Below are positions 16,953 to 25,570 of a stretch of DNA of 64,000 nt, piece after piece. The number at the start of each line of letters is the position of its first letter. Positions within the stretch are counted from its first letter, which is position 1. A model generated the notes under the pieces. That model saw nothing but the letters and a program-made list of their open reading frames with translations. It searched no databases and was not told where the DNA came from. Source of the DNA: Sulfitobacter sp. DSM 110093 (GTDB lineage Bacteria > Pseudomonadota > Alphaproteobacteria > Rhodobacterales > Rhodobacteraceae); contig NZ_CP085167.1 in the NCBI RefSeq assembly GCF_022788715.1, positions 1,361,001 to 1,425,000 of the forward strand. Reading direction: 5' to 3'. The position numbers and the translations under genes are program-made.

Positions 16953-16986
16953 CCCCCCCCAAAAAAAACACGAACGGAAGACTGCC

Positions 16987-18051
16987 ATGACCGATACCGC
17001 ACATCCCGCACCCGCTGGCCTCGGGGCTTTTGAACGCTGGCTCTCGCTCTGGGTGGCGCTGGCCATCGGCGCGGGGCTTTTGCTTGGCAATTTCTTTCCC
17101 GGTGTCTTTGGCGCGTTGGCGGCATTGGAGGTCGCCTCGGTCAACTTGCCCGTGGCGGTGTTGATCTGGGCCATGGTCTATCCAATGATGGTCGGCGTCG
17201 ATTTCGGCACGTTGCGGCAGGTGGGCGACAAGCCCAAAGGGCTGGTGGTAACGCTGGTGGTCAACTGGCTGATCAAACCCTTCACCATGGCCGCGCTTGG
17301 GGTGCTGTTCTTCAACTACGTCTTTGCTGGCTTGATCCCGCCGGATGATGCGCAGGCCTATCTGGCGGGGGTGATCCTGCTGGGGGCCGCGCCCTGTACC
17401 GCGATGGTTTTTGTCTGGTCCAACCTCACGCGCGGCGATGCCACTTATACGCTGGTGCAGGTCAGTTTGAACGACGTGGTCATGGTCTTTGCCTTTGCGC
17501 CCATCGTGGCTTTTCTCTTGGGGATGACCGACATCACCGTGCCTTGGGACACGCTGCTGATCTCGGTCGGGCTTTATGTCATGTTACCGCTGCTGGCGGG
17601 TTACCTTACGCGCGAGCGGCTGGTGGCCAAGGGGGGAGAGGCGGCAGTCGACGCCTTTAAGGCCCGCGTGCAACCCTTTGCGATCATGGGGCTTTTACTC
17701 ACCGTGGTGCTGCTCTTTGGCTTTCAGGGCGAGGTGATCCTTGACCGTCCGCTCGTCATCGCGCTGATCGCCGTGCCGCTGCTGCTGCAATCCTACGGCA
17801 TCTTCTTCATCGCCTATGGCGCCGCGCGGGCTTGGGGCATTCCCTATAACGTGGCCGCCCCCTGCGCGCTGATCGGCACGTCGAACTTCTTTGAACTGGC
17901 GGTTGCCGTGGCGATCAGCCTTTTTGGGCTGGGGTCGGGTGCTGCCTTGGCCACCGTGGTGGGTGTACTGGTCGAAGTGCCGGTCATGCTTTCGCTCGTT
18001 GCCTTTGCCAACCGCACGCAGCACTGGTTCCCCGCCCCAGAAGCCAAATGA
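16987..18051 (+). CDS. acr3: Arsenite efflux transporter, ACR3 family
   Basis: A 354-residue inner-membrane protein with about ten helices, the ACR3 (not ArsB) type of As(III)/H+ exporter. The essential cysteine is C137 in [15 protein letters not shown], and the acidic helix [14 protein letters not shown] carries the conserved glutamate. It begins 34 nt after arsR and is followed 39 nt later by arsH, forming an arsR-acr3-arsH operon. No arsenate reductase gene accompanies it. Confidence 0.93.
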   Translation: MTDTAHPAPAGLGAFERWLSLWVALAIGAGLLLGNFFPGVFGALAALEVASVNLPVAVLIWAMVYPMMVGVDFGTLRQVGDKPKGLVVTLVVNWLIKPFTMAALGVLFFNYVFAGLIPPDDAQAYLAGVILLGAAPCTAMVFVWSNLTRGDATYTLVQVSLNDVVMVFAFAPIVAFLLGMTDITVPWDTLLISVGLYVMLPLLAGYLTRERLVAKGGEAAVDAFKARVQPFAIMGLLLTVVLLFGFQGEVILDRPLVIALIAVPLLLQSYGIFFIAYGAARAWGIPYNVAAPCALIGTSNFFELAVAVAISLFGLGSGAALATVVGVLVEVPVMLSLVAFANRTQHWFPAPEAK

Positions 18052-18090
18052 ACCGCGCCTGATAACCCACTACCGCTAAAGGAAATTCCC

Positions 18091-18801
18091 GTGACCGACA
18101 CGCCGAACCTCGAAGATGACCACTTCAACCCGATCGACGATACCCGCCTGCTCCCGTCCGAGCGCGCCGCCCACGGCCCGCGCATTCTGCTGCTCTACGG
18201 CTCGCTCCGCCCGCGGTCTTTCAGCCGTCTGATGACCGAAGAAGCCGCCCGCATTCTTAACCGCCTCGGGGCCGAGACGCGGACCTTCAACCCCACGGGG
18301 CTACCGCTGCCCGACGATGCGACGGCTGAACATCCCAAGGTGCAGGAACTGCGCGATCTGGTGCAATGGTCCGAAGGCATGGTCTGGTGTTCCCCCGAAC
18401 GTCACGGGGCGATGACGGGCGTCATGAAAACCCAAGTTGACTGGATTCCCCTGTCGCTGGGCGGGGTGCGCCCGACCCAAGGCAAAACGCTGGCCGTGAT
18501 GCAGGTCAGCGGCGGCTCGCAGAGTTTTAACGCCGTAAACCAGCTGCGCATCTTGGGCCGTTGGATGCGGCTGCTGACCATTCCCAACCAATCCTCAACC
18601 CCCAAAGCCTTTTTGGAGTTTGACGAGGATGACCGGATGAAACCCTCGCCCTTCTATGACCGGGTGGTCGATGTGATGGAGGAGTTAGTGAAGTTCACGC
18701 AGCTGACACGCGACAACAAAGATTACCTGCTCGACCGTTATAGCGAGCGCAAAGAAAGCGCCGCAGAGCTTTCCAAACGGGTGAATCAAAAGGCGATCTG
18801 A
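18091..18801 (+). CDS. arsH: ArsH, NADPH-dependent FMN reductase/organoarsenical oxidase
   Basis: A 236-residue flavodoxin-like protein beginning with GTG at 18091 after GGAAATTCCC. The FMN phosphate loop is [16 protein letters not shown] (about 33-48); [20 protein letters not shown] and [17 protein letters not shown] are ArsH signatures. ArsH oxidises trivalent methyl-/aryl-arsenicals and can reduce quinones or metals using NADPH. It is the last gene of the ars operon and ends in a strong hairpin shared with the convergent aldehyde dehydrogenase gene. Confidence 0.92.
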   Translation: MTDTPNLEDDHFNPIDDTRLLPSERAAHGPRILLLYGSLRPRSFSRLMTEEAARILNRLGAETRTFNPTGLPLPDDATAEHPKVQELRDLVQWSEGMVWCSPERHGAMTGVMKTQVDWIPLSLGGVRPTQGKTLAVMQVSGGSQSFNAVNQLRILGRWMRLLTIPNQSSTPKAFLEFDEDDRMKPSPFYDRVVDVMEELVKFTQLTRDNKDYLLDRYSERKESAAELSKRVNQKAI

Positions 18802-18816
18802 TCGCCAAAACGCAAA

Positions 18817-18843
18817 CGGCAGGGCCAGATTTTGGCCCTGCCG
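18817..18843. terminator. Bidirectional terminator between arsH and the aldehyde dehydrogenase
   Basis: CGGCAGGGCC (18817-18826) and GGCCCTGCCG (18834-18843) form a perfect 10-bp stem with a 7-nt loop, between two convergent stop codons. Confidence 0.7.
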
Positions 18844-18866
18844 CATCATGCTACGCCAAAAAGCGA

Positions 18867-20306
18867 TCAGTCGTTGGACCAGCCCGAAACGGCTTTGACT
18901 TCGCAGAAGTCCTCGATCCCCCAGACGCCGCCTTCGCGCCCGTTGCCCGAGCGTTTCATGCCGCCAAAGGGCGCGCCCGCGCCACGGCTTTCGCCATTCA
19001 TCTCAACCATGCCCGACCGCAGCTTGGCCGCCAGACGGTTGCGCCGCGCGCCATCGCTGGACTGGACGTAGTTGGTGAGGCCATAGACCGTGTCATTGGC
19101 CATCTCGATCGCCTGATCTTCGTCCTCGAACTTCATGATCGCCAAGACGGGGCCAAAGATTTCCTCGCGGGCGATGGTCATGTCGGACGTCACATCGGCA
19201 AAAACCGTGGGTTTGACATAGAAACCGCGGTTCAGATGCTCAGGCCGTCCGGTGCCACCGGCCACCAGCCGCGCGCCTTCGTCGATGCCCTTTTGGATCA
19301 GGTCTTGGATCTTGCCCCATTGCGCTTCGTTCACGACCGGGCCGATGTGGCGACCCTCTTCGCTGGCGGGGCCGACTTCGACCTTATTGGCGACTTCGGC
19401 GGCGGTCTCGACCGCTTGGTCATAGGCGCTGGCTTCGACGATCATCCGGCTTGGTGCGTTACAGCTTTGGCCGGTGTTGTTCATCATATGCAGCACGCCG
19501 CGTTTCACGGCCTTGTCGTCCGCATCGGCAAAAACAAGGTTCGCGCCTTTGCCACCAAGCTCCAAATGGACCTTTTTCAGCGTATCCGCCGCGTTCTTGG
19601 AAATCGCGATACCGGCGCGGGTGGAGCCGGTGAAGCTGACCATATCCACGTCTTCATGGCCGGTCAGGGCGGTGCCCACGGTCGCGCCGTCGCCGTTCAC
19701 AAGGTTGAAGACACCGGCGGGGAAGCCTGCCTCATCCATCATCTCGGCAAAGATCACCGCGCTCAGCGGGCTTTCCTCAGAAGGTTTCAGCACCATGGTG
19801 CAGCCAGCGGCGACAGCAGCGCCCACTTTCAGCATCACTTGGTTCATCGGCCAGTTCCACGGCGTGATCATCGCCACAACGCCAACCGCCTCATGGATGA
19901 TCCGGTCGTTCGGCGCGTGATCGCCCAAAGGCTTCACGAATTTGAAGTCTTTTGCCGCTTTGATGAAGTTCTTTAGGTGGCTGTAACCTGCGCCCCATTG
20001 CGAGCTGCGCGCCATTTCGATGGGCGCGCCCATCTCGGTGCTGATCGCTTGGGCCATGTCTTCGGTCCGGGATTTATAGACCTCGGCCAGTTTCTCCATC
20101 AGCGCGATACGCTCTTCGGGGGCGGTGGCCATCCAACCGGGCAGGGCGGCCTTGGCCGCTGCCACGGCGGCGTCCACATCCTTTGGCCCGCCGAGCGAGA
20201 TCACGGTGCAGGGTTCTTCGGTCGAAGGGTTGATGACCTCATGTTCACTGCCCTCAAGCGGGGCGACCCATTTGCCGTCGATATAGAAATCACGTTTTTC
20301 GATCAT
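18867..20306 (-). CDS. NAD(P)+-dependent aldehyde dehydrogenase
   Basis: A 479-residue enzyme of the ALDH superfamily. N151 (TPWNWP), E249 (LELGGKGAN) and nucleophile C282 (NNTGQSCNAPSR) are in place, with the coenzyme loop FTGSTRAG at 225-232. It oxidises an aldehyde to the carboxylate in the cytoplasm; the aldehyde is not evident. It stands alone, convergent with arsH and separated by 173 nt from the stressosome operon that ends upstream of it on the same strand. Small-aliphatic or betaine-aldehyde substrates are possible but not supported by motif. Confidence 0.92.
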   Translation of the reverse strand: MIEKRDFYIDGKWVAPLEGSEHEVINPSTEEPCTVISLGGPKDVDAAVAAAKAALPGWMATAPEERIALMEKLAEVYKSRTEDMAQAISTEMGAPIEMARSSQWGAGYSHLKNFIKAAKDFKFVKPLGDHAPNDRIIHEAVGVVAMITPWNWPMNQVMLKVGAAVAAGCTMVLKPSEESPLSAVIFAEMMDEAGFPAGVFNLVNGDGATVGTALTGHEDVDMVSFTGSTRAGIAISKNAADTLKKVHLELGGKGANLVFADADDKAVKRGVLHMMNNTGQSCNAPSRMIVEASAYDQAVETAAEVANKVEVGPASEEGRHIGPVVNEAQWGKIQDLIQKGIDEGARLVAGGTGRPEHLNRGFYVKPTVFADVTSDMTIAREEIFGPVLAIMKFEDEDQAIEMANDTVYGLTNYVQSSDGARRNRLAAKLRSGMVEMNGESRGAGAPFGGMKRSGNGREGGVWGIEDFCEVKAVSGWSND

Positions 20307-20479
20307 GCTCTGTCTCCGTTATTGGCCAAGCGGGCGTCTTAATTGCCGCTTAGAAGTGTCCGGGAATCGCCGGCTCCCGATATGCCTAGGACAAATTTAC
20401 GGGGCGGAAAAGTTCAGAGGTGATTTTTGATCAAAAAGACTGGTGCGGCGGCGGAAAACCACGGGGGGGCGGGGGGAGA

Positions 20480-21616
20480 TTAATCCTGCGCCGGGAAACT
20501 GATCTCAACGCAAAGCCCGTCTTGGCCTTCGACCTTCAGCGTCGCTTCATGCTGGAACGTCAGCGTGCGGATCATTCGCCAGCCGAGTGAATCCGACCGC
20601 TCGGGCCGTTTGGCGTCCTCAGGCAGGCCAACTCCGTCGTCATAAACCTTGAGCGTCAGACCTTCGTCGTCCTCTTGGGTGACCTCAATGGTGATCACCC
20701 CTTTGTCGCGCCCTTTGAAAGCGTGTTTATAGGCGTTGGTAATCAACTCGCCCACGATCAGCCCGATGTCGACGGCCAGTTTGTTGTCCATCTTGAGGCT
20801 GGGGCAAATCAGCTTGATGGCGATGCTCTGACGCTCCCCGGTAAAGGCGCGTTCGGCGTTTTTCGCGACTTCATCCAGCATATCCGCCAGATCAAGGTCG
20901 GTGCTGTCGGTCGAGCGTTGCATCAGCTCATGCGCCTTAGAGAGCGAACCCACGCGGGTCTCCAACTCGCGCAACACTTGGCGCGTCTCATCCTCTTTGG
21001 CTTGGGTCTTGCTCATCCGGATCAGCGCCACGATCAGGGCAAGGTTGTTGCCCGTGCGGTGGTGCAATTCCTGCATCAAGAGGTCACGGTCGGCGATGCC
21101 TTCGCTCAACTCGCGGTTCTGTTCGGTCAGTGCGGCGGTCGGGTCTTTGGCATTATAGGCCTCCAGCGCTGCCATGGCGTCGGCTTTGATCTGCTCTACA
21201 GCTCCTTGCGGTTCCGGCAACAGAAACTCCGCATGGATGCGCGTGCCTTCTTGGCCGGTGTCCACATCAAACCGCGCCGCGATACGCTGCACCCCGCGCA
21301 GGCCCAGCCCCATGCCGGTTGCCGAAACGATATCGCGCGACGGATCAAGCTTTTCTTCTTCGATACCGCGGCCTTGATCGATCACCGTCAGCCCAAGGGC
21401 GGGCCTGCCGTTCAAATCAGTCAGCGAGAACCGCGCCCGGCCTTTCTGACCATGTTCAATCGCATTGCGGCCCAGTTCCACGGCGGCGGTCACGGTGCGC
21501 GTCCGCTCGAAGGAGGTAAAGCGCATGGCTTCCGTCAAGGTCATCGCGATCTGGCGCAGCGCGGCGATATCACCGCCTTTTTCAAGGTTCACCGAGGCGA
21601 GGTTGGTGGCTTTCAT
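20480..21616 (-). CDS. Two-headed sensor kinase: RsbT-like ATPase + HisKA_2 + HATPase
   Basis: A 378-residue cytoplasmic protein with two GHKL ATPase domains. Residues 1-135 form an RsbT-like domain (AVELGRNAIEHG, DQGRG, GMGLGLRGVQRI). After a linker come a HisKA_2 dimerisation segment with probable phospho-acceptor H185 (LMQELHHRTGNN) and a C-terminal HATPase (GELITNAYKHAF, VYDDGVGLP). No sensor or membrane domain is present, so input probably comes from the stressosome proteins encoded just upstream. The start overlaps the PP2C-fusion stop (TGATG). No response regulator is adjacent. It is probably the output step of this operon; the target is unknown. Confidence 0.8.
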   Translation of the reverse strand: MKATNLASVNLEKGGDIAALRQIAMTLTEAMRFTSFERTRTVTAAVELGRNAIEHGQKGRARFSLTDLNGRPALGLTVIDQGRGIEEEKLDPSRDIVSATGMGLGLRGVQRIAARFDVDTGQEGTRIHAEFLLPEPQGAVEQIKADAMAALEAYNAKDPTAALTEQNRELSEGIADRDLLMQELHHRTGNNLALIVALIRMSKTQAKEDETRQVLRELETRVGSLSKAHELMQRSTDSTDLDLADMLDEVAKNAERAFTGERQSIAIKLICPSLKMDNKLAVDIGLIVGELITNAYKHAFKGRDKGVITIEVTQEDDEGLTLKVYDDGVGLPEDAKRPERSDSLGWRMIRTLTFQHEATLKVEGQDGLCVEISFPAQD

Positions 21617-22623
21617 CAGTCCGCGCTCCGTGCAATGCGTATGACCACGATCGAGGCGTCATCGCGCCCGCGAAATGCCCGGTCAAGCAGGTAGCCCGCG
21701 ATCAAAAGCGGGGATTTCCATAGCAGACCCTGTGGGAGGTATCCGTCGCGCAGAGTTTTCAAGCCGTCACTGTGCAAGATCAGCAGATCCCCCGGTTCAA
21801 GGTCAAAGGTTTCTTCATAGCCACGGGTCGCGCGTGCGCCGATCCGCCCATCTCGAACGGGCAGGCGTTTGATCTCTCCGTCGCGGACCCGCAGGGTCGC
21901 GATATTGCCCAAAGCGGCATAGTGCAGCACCATCTGCGGTTGCGCAATATGCACCAAGGCCCCGACCGCGCCGCGCTTGCCGATCAACTGTTCAGTCACC
22001 TCATGCATCACGGCACCGGGTTCGCTGTTGAAGCTGCGCGAATGCAACACGGCCTCGGTCACCTCAAGCGATGCCGCCGCTGCGTCGGTTCCGTGGCCCA
22101 ACCCGTCACACAGCAGAATATCCGTGGCCTTGGGCGTTTGGCGCAGCAGATAATCGTCGCCGCATTCATCCTCATTTGGATGGCAAACCCGAAGCCCCAC
22201 AGCTTCGACGCCATAGGTCGGGCGGGGGGCGTCTTTGGCAAAGCTGCAAACGATGGTGGTGCCAACCTCAGGGCCGCTGAAAATGTCGAAACCGCTCGAC
22301 AGGCGCCGGATCGCGCCAAGGCCCAGCCCGGCGGAATCGCCGCTGCTCATGCCATCTTGGAACATGTGATCCATGTCGCTGATGCCGGGACCACGGTCGG
22401 TAAAGATCATCACGATCTCGTCGCCCTTGCCCTCGGCGGGGGCGTTGATCAAAACACGGCCCTGTTCTGCATAGCGCAGAATGTTGGTCGTGGCCTCGGT
22501 GGCGACGATCGCCAGCTCATCAATCCGCAGCTTGGGCCAATCATGCCGTGTGGCCAGACTGCGCGCCGCGCGGCGGACCACGGCGATGGCGCTTTGGTCC
22601 TGTACTTCGACCCATTGTTTCAT
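21616..22623 (-). CDS. RsbT-like ATPase fused to PP2C/SpoIIE-type phosphatase
   Basis: A 335-residue protein. An N-terminal GHKL domain (about 1-130; EATTNILRYA, DRGPGISD, GLGLGAIRRLS) is fused to a PP2C-type phosphatase (about 140-333; LLCDGLGHGTDAAA, LHSDGL, RGRDDASIVVI). In Bacillus stressosome pathways RsbT phosphorylates scaffold proteins and RsbX, a PP2C, resets them; here kinase-like and phosphatase parts share one chain. Start overlaps the rsbT stop by 4 nt. Likely role: resetting RsbR/RsbS or relaying the signal. Domain calls are firm, pathway direction is inferred. Confidence 0.82.
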   Translation of the reverse strand: MKQWVEVQDQSAIAVVRRAARSLATRHDWPKLRIDELAIVATEATTNILRYAEQGRVLINAPAEGKGDEIVMIFTDRGPGISDMDHMFQDGMSSGDSAGLGLGAIRRLSSGFDIFSGPEVGTTIVCSFAKDAPRPTYGVEAVGLRVCHPNEDECGDDYLLRQTPKATDILLCDGLGHGTDAAAASLEVTEAVLHSRSFNSEPGAVMHEVTEQLIGKRGAVGALVHIAQPQMVLHYAALGNIATLRVRDGEIKRLPVRDGRIGARATRGYEETFDLEPGDLLILHSDGLKTLRDGYLPQGLLWKSPLLIAGYLLDRAFRGRDDASIVVIRIARSAD

Positions 22624-23060
22624 AGGTTTACACTCATCAACACGCTGGTGCCCCCGCCAATGGCGGTGCGGATTTCAAATATCTTGGCAAGCCGTTTTGC
22701 GCCCCCCAAGCCCCGGCCAAGTCCGCCGCCCGAAGTATAGCCGTCAGTCAGTGCCAATTCTATGTCTTCGATCCCCGGACCCTTGTCCCAACAAACCACG
22801 GTTAGCTGTTTGCGTCTCGGATCGACATAGATGGAAAATTCGCCACCGCCAGCATGAACAATCGCATTGCGCGCGATTTCACTGACTGCGGTGGCAAAGC
22901 GTGTCACACTCAGCGCCGTGGCGCCGTGTTCTTTCATATAGCGCGCCACGGCTTGGCGCACCGTTACCGCGTCGCCGCTGGTCCTTAACTTGTACTGAGA
23001 GAGAAGGACCTGCGCCCCAAGGTCCTTTTCGTCAAACGCGGCGTAGCTGGGTAAGGGCAT
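22620..23060 (-). CDS. rsbT: RsbT-family serine/threonine kinase of a stressosome
   Basis: A 146-residue single-domain GHKL kinase with N-box SEIARNAIVHA, DKGPGIEDIE and glycine-rich GGGLGRGLGGAKRL, matching RsbT. The N-terminus is somewhat longer than the Bacillus protein, and the start at 23060 overlaps the rsbS end by 29 nt; a shorter start is possible. RsbT is normally held by RsbR/RsbS, phosphorylates their STAS domains on stress, and is released to activate a downstream phosphatase. The PP2C fusion encoded next is the obvious partner. Confidence 0.87.
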   Translation of the reverse strand: MPLPSYAAFDEKDLGAQVLLSQYKLRTSGDAVTVRQAVARYMKEHGATALSVTRFATAVSEIARNAIVHAGGGEFSIYVDPRRKQLTVVCWDKGPGIEDIELALTDGYTSGGGLGRGLGGAKRLAKIFEIRTAIGGGTSVLMSVNL

Positions 23061-23385
23061 GGGTCAGGCTTAACGCGGTGCGGATTTCTGGCAGGTACAT
23101 GCCAAGCTCGACCAACGTGACCGCCACAGTGGGGCGCATGCCGACAACATAGGTATCCGCCGCCAGCAGGCGGGATATCCCCGCTAACTGAGCGATCACA
23201 CGGCCCACGAAGGTGTCGACAATCTCAAGCGCCGAGATATCAAGGATCACCCCGTCGATGCGGTTCTCGGATATTTTATTCGACAACCGATCTTGAAGCT
23301 CCAAGATCTCGGTGTCCGTGATGTCATCCTGTATCGACACGAGGAGCGCATGTTCGACCAGATTTATCGACGTGACACCGGCCAC
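23032..23385 (-). CDS. rsbS: RsbS-family STAS scaffold protein of a stressosome
   Basis: A 117-residue single STAS domain starting with GTG at 23385, one nucleotide after the rsbR stop. The core ILDISALEIVDTFVGRVIAQ and VVGMRPTVAVTLVELGM are close to RsbS. The phospho-acceptor, Ser59 in Bacillus subtilis (VDSF), is T58 here (VDTF). Together with RsbR it should form the stressosome core that sequesters RsbT. The conservative Ser-to-Thr change keeps a phosphorylatable hydroxyl. Confidence 0.9.
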   Translation of the reverse strand: MAGVTSINLVEHALLVSIQDDITDTEILELQDRLSNKISENRIDGVILDISALEIVDTFVGRVIAQLAGISRLLAADTYVVGMRPTVAVTLVELGMYLPEIRTALSLTHALTQLRRV

Positions 23386-23386
23386 C

Positions 23387-24262
23387 TTATTGGCCCTCGG
23401 TTTTCTTGATCACATAGCCGACGGTCAGCAGCGCGTCCGACAGGGCGGTGCGGATGCTGGACCGGGTGGAAACGGTGCCCACATCGATGCCAAGCTGCAC
23501 CATTGTCTGCGCGATCATCGGGCTGATGCCGCTGATAATACACTCGGCCCCCATCAAACGCACGGCAGCAGCGGCGCGGAGCAGGTGTTGTGCCACCTGC
23601 GTGTCGACGGTGCCGACGCCGGTGATGTCCATGATGACCACTTCGGCCTGACGCTCCAGAATGGTCTGAAGCAGATTCTCCATCACCTCTTGGGCGCGGG
23701 CGGAATCCAACGTGCCAATCAATGGCAGTGTCAAAACACGGTCCCAAAGCTCGACCACAGGGGTCGACAGTTCCAGCATCTCTTGGCGTTGGCGATCTAT
23801 GATCTGCTCACGCTCAAGAATAAAAATCTCGTTGGTGTAGGTGGCAAAGGCATCGACCAAGCGGGTCACCAGCATGACATCGCGGATCAGCACACCGTGA
23901 TCGCCAGCCAGCATCGTTTCCAGACGCTTGAACAGCGGGGTCTTCAGCGCCAGCACAAATGTCGCCATTTCGGTCGGGGTCACGCCCCGGTTGACCCGCT
24001 CACGGCTTACATCGGCCAGAACGGCGCGCAGATCATCCCACTGGTTGTCGTCAAAGTCGAAATCTTCGCCCGTGACGCCATCGCGCACGCCCTTGGAGAA
24101 CGCCTTGAGCAATTCGCGGTTCTGGTTCCGGCTTTCGGCATCAGAAAAGAGGTCAGAACGCTTTACGCCTTCTTTGACCTGCGTTCCCAGCCATTCCTCG
24201 ATGATCCCTTTAAAATCGGTGTCGAGAACAGTCAGTATATTCGCCGTAGCAGATTGCGGCAT
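23387..24262 (-). CDS. rsbR: RsbR-family stressosome sensor (N-terminal input domain + STAS)
   Basis: A 291-residue protein, first of a five-gene operon. Residues 1-160 form a helical N-terminal input domain; it lacks obvious heme or flavin motifs. The STAS domain (about 165-285) keeps both RsbR phospho-threonines: T221 in VDTQVAQH and T253 in MIAQTMVQLGID. The upstream 253-bp gap has a minus-strand TTGACA (complement of 24314-24319) but no good -10. As the only RsbR paralogue in the window, it defines what the stressosome senses; the stimulus is unknown. Confidence 0.9.
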   Translation of the reverse strand: MPQSATANILTVLDTDFKGIIEEWLGTQVKEGVKRSDLFSDAESRNQNRELLKAFSKGVRDGVTGEDFDFDDNQWDDLRAVLADVSRERVNRGVTPTEMATFVLALKTPLFKRLETMLAGDHGVLIRDVMLVTRLVDAFATYTNEIFILEREQIIDRQRQEMLELSTPVVELWDRVLTLPLIGTLDSARAQEVMENLLQTILERQAEVVIMDITGVGTVDTQVAQHLLRAAAAVRLMGAECIISGISPMIAQTMVQLGIDVGTVSTRSSIRTALSDALLTVGYVIKKTEGQ

Positions 24263-24440
24263 CTTTTACCCCAGTGTTTATTTCAATCCCCATAGGCCAA
24301 TGGTGGGCCAAAGTGTCAATAGGAAGCAAGGGTTTTGATCGGCGGCAAAGCGCCAGTTTTCAGGGTAGGGCAGGCGATTGGGGGGTCCGTAAGGTGCTGT
24401 TTTCGCCCAGCCTCTATCGCTTAACCCCCAAGTGGGCCAA

Positions 24441-24480
24441 GCAAAAAGGGCAGTGCCGGCGCTTTTGCCAGACACTGCCC
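24441..24480 (-). terminator. Rho-independent terminator of proXWV
   Basis: On the minus strand GGGCAGTG (complement of 24473-24480) pairs with CACTGCCC (complement of 24448-24455) around an inner GGC/GCC stem and a short loop, followed by TTTTTGC (24447-24441). It lies 36 nt past the proV stop. Confidence 0.8.
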
Positions 24481-24515
24481 AATTTTAAGAAAAACGCTCA
24501 AAGGTTGGCGCAGCG

Positions 24516-25562
24516 TTACTCTGCCGTTTCGCCGGGGTGGCGGGGCACCAGCGCGCGAACCAGATCGCGCATATGCAGGACGCCGACCTGACGGCCCTCG
24601 CGCATGACGCGGTAGTTGTTGGTCGTATCCCCGCCTGAAACCGCGATGATGCTTTCCAGCGTGTCGTCGAAATCGACCTCACCGGCCACATCCGCAGGCG
24701 GCACCTCGGTCTTCTCCATGACCGAGCGGACGCGCAGCACCCGCGCGCGGTTGATGTCGCTGACGAAGGCTTCGATATAGGGATCGTTGGGGTTCAGCAG
24801 GATATGCTGCGGCTCGCCTTGCTGCACGATGAACCCGTCCTTCAAGATCACCAGATGGTCCGCCAGTTTCAGCGCCTCATCCAGATCGTGGGTGATGAAG
24901 ATCACGGTCTTGTGCAGTTCTTCTTGCAACTCGATCAGCAGATCCTGCATGTCGGTCCGGATCAGCGGGTCGAGCGCCGAGAACGCCTCGTCCATCAGCA
25001 TCACGTCAGAATTCGACGTGAGCGCGCGGGCGATGCCGACCCGCTGCTGCATCCCGCCAGATAGCTGCGCAGGGTACTGCTCTCCTTGGCCCTCTAGCCC
25101 GACGCGGTTCAGCCATTTGGTGGCCTCGGCCGCGTATTTGCTGCGGTTCTTGCCTTCGATCTCCCAGCTCAGCCCGGCGTTCTCCAACACGGTCCGATGC
25201 GGCAACAGAGCGAACTTTTGGAACACCATCGACATCTCGTGCTTGCGCATCTCACGCAGTCGCCGCTCGTTGTAGTCGAGGATGTTCTCGCCGTTCATGA
25301 TCACTTCGCCCGAGGTGGGGTCAATGAGCCGGTTAAGGTGCCGGATCAGGGTCGATTTACCTGACCCAGACAGGCCCATAATCACCGTGGTCTTGCCCGC
25401 AGGCATGTCCACGTTGATGTTGTTGAGGCCCAGCACATGGCCGGTCTCGGCCTGAAGGTCGGCCTTGCTCATGCCGCCGCGCACCTTCTCCAGCGCGCCC
25501 TGTGGGTCATCTCCAAAGATCTTATAGAGGTTGCGAACGCAGATTTTGATATCGTCTGTCAT
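24516..25562 (-). CDS. proV: Glycine betaine/proline-type ABC transporter ATPase
   Basis: A 348-residue ATPase with Walker A GLSGSGKST, signature LSGGMQQRVGIARAL, Walker B VMLMDEAFSALDP, and a C-terminal region (about 270-348) resembling a shortened CBS-type regulatory part of ProV/OpuAA. It energises uptake of a quaternary ammonium compatible solute. The ATG at 25562 is used; a GTG at 25574 overlapping the proW stop is the alternative. A T-tailed hairpin downstream ends the operon. Confidence 0.92.
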   Translation of the reverse strand: MTDDIKICVRNLYKIFGDDPQGALEKVRGGMSKADLQAETGHVLGLNNINVDMPAGKTTVIMGLSGSGKSTLIRHLNRLIDPTSGEVIMNGENILDYNERRLREMRKHEMSMVFQKFALLPHRTVLENAGLSWEIEGKNRSKYAAEATKWLNRVGLEGQGEQYPAQLSGGMQQRVGIARALTSNSDVMLMDEAFSALDPLIRTDMQDLLIELQEELHKTVIFITHDLDEALKLADHLVILKDGFIVQQGEPQHILLNPNDPYIEAFVSDINRARVLRVRSVMEKTEVPPADVAGEVDFDDTLESIIAVSGGDTTNNYRVMREGRQVGVLHMRDLVRALVPRHPGETAE

Positions 25563-25570
25563 GGCTGGTC

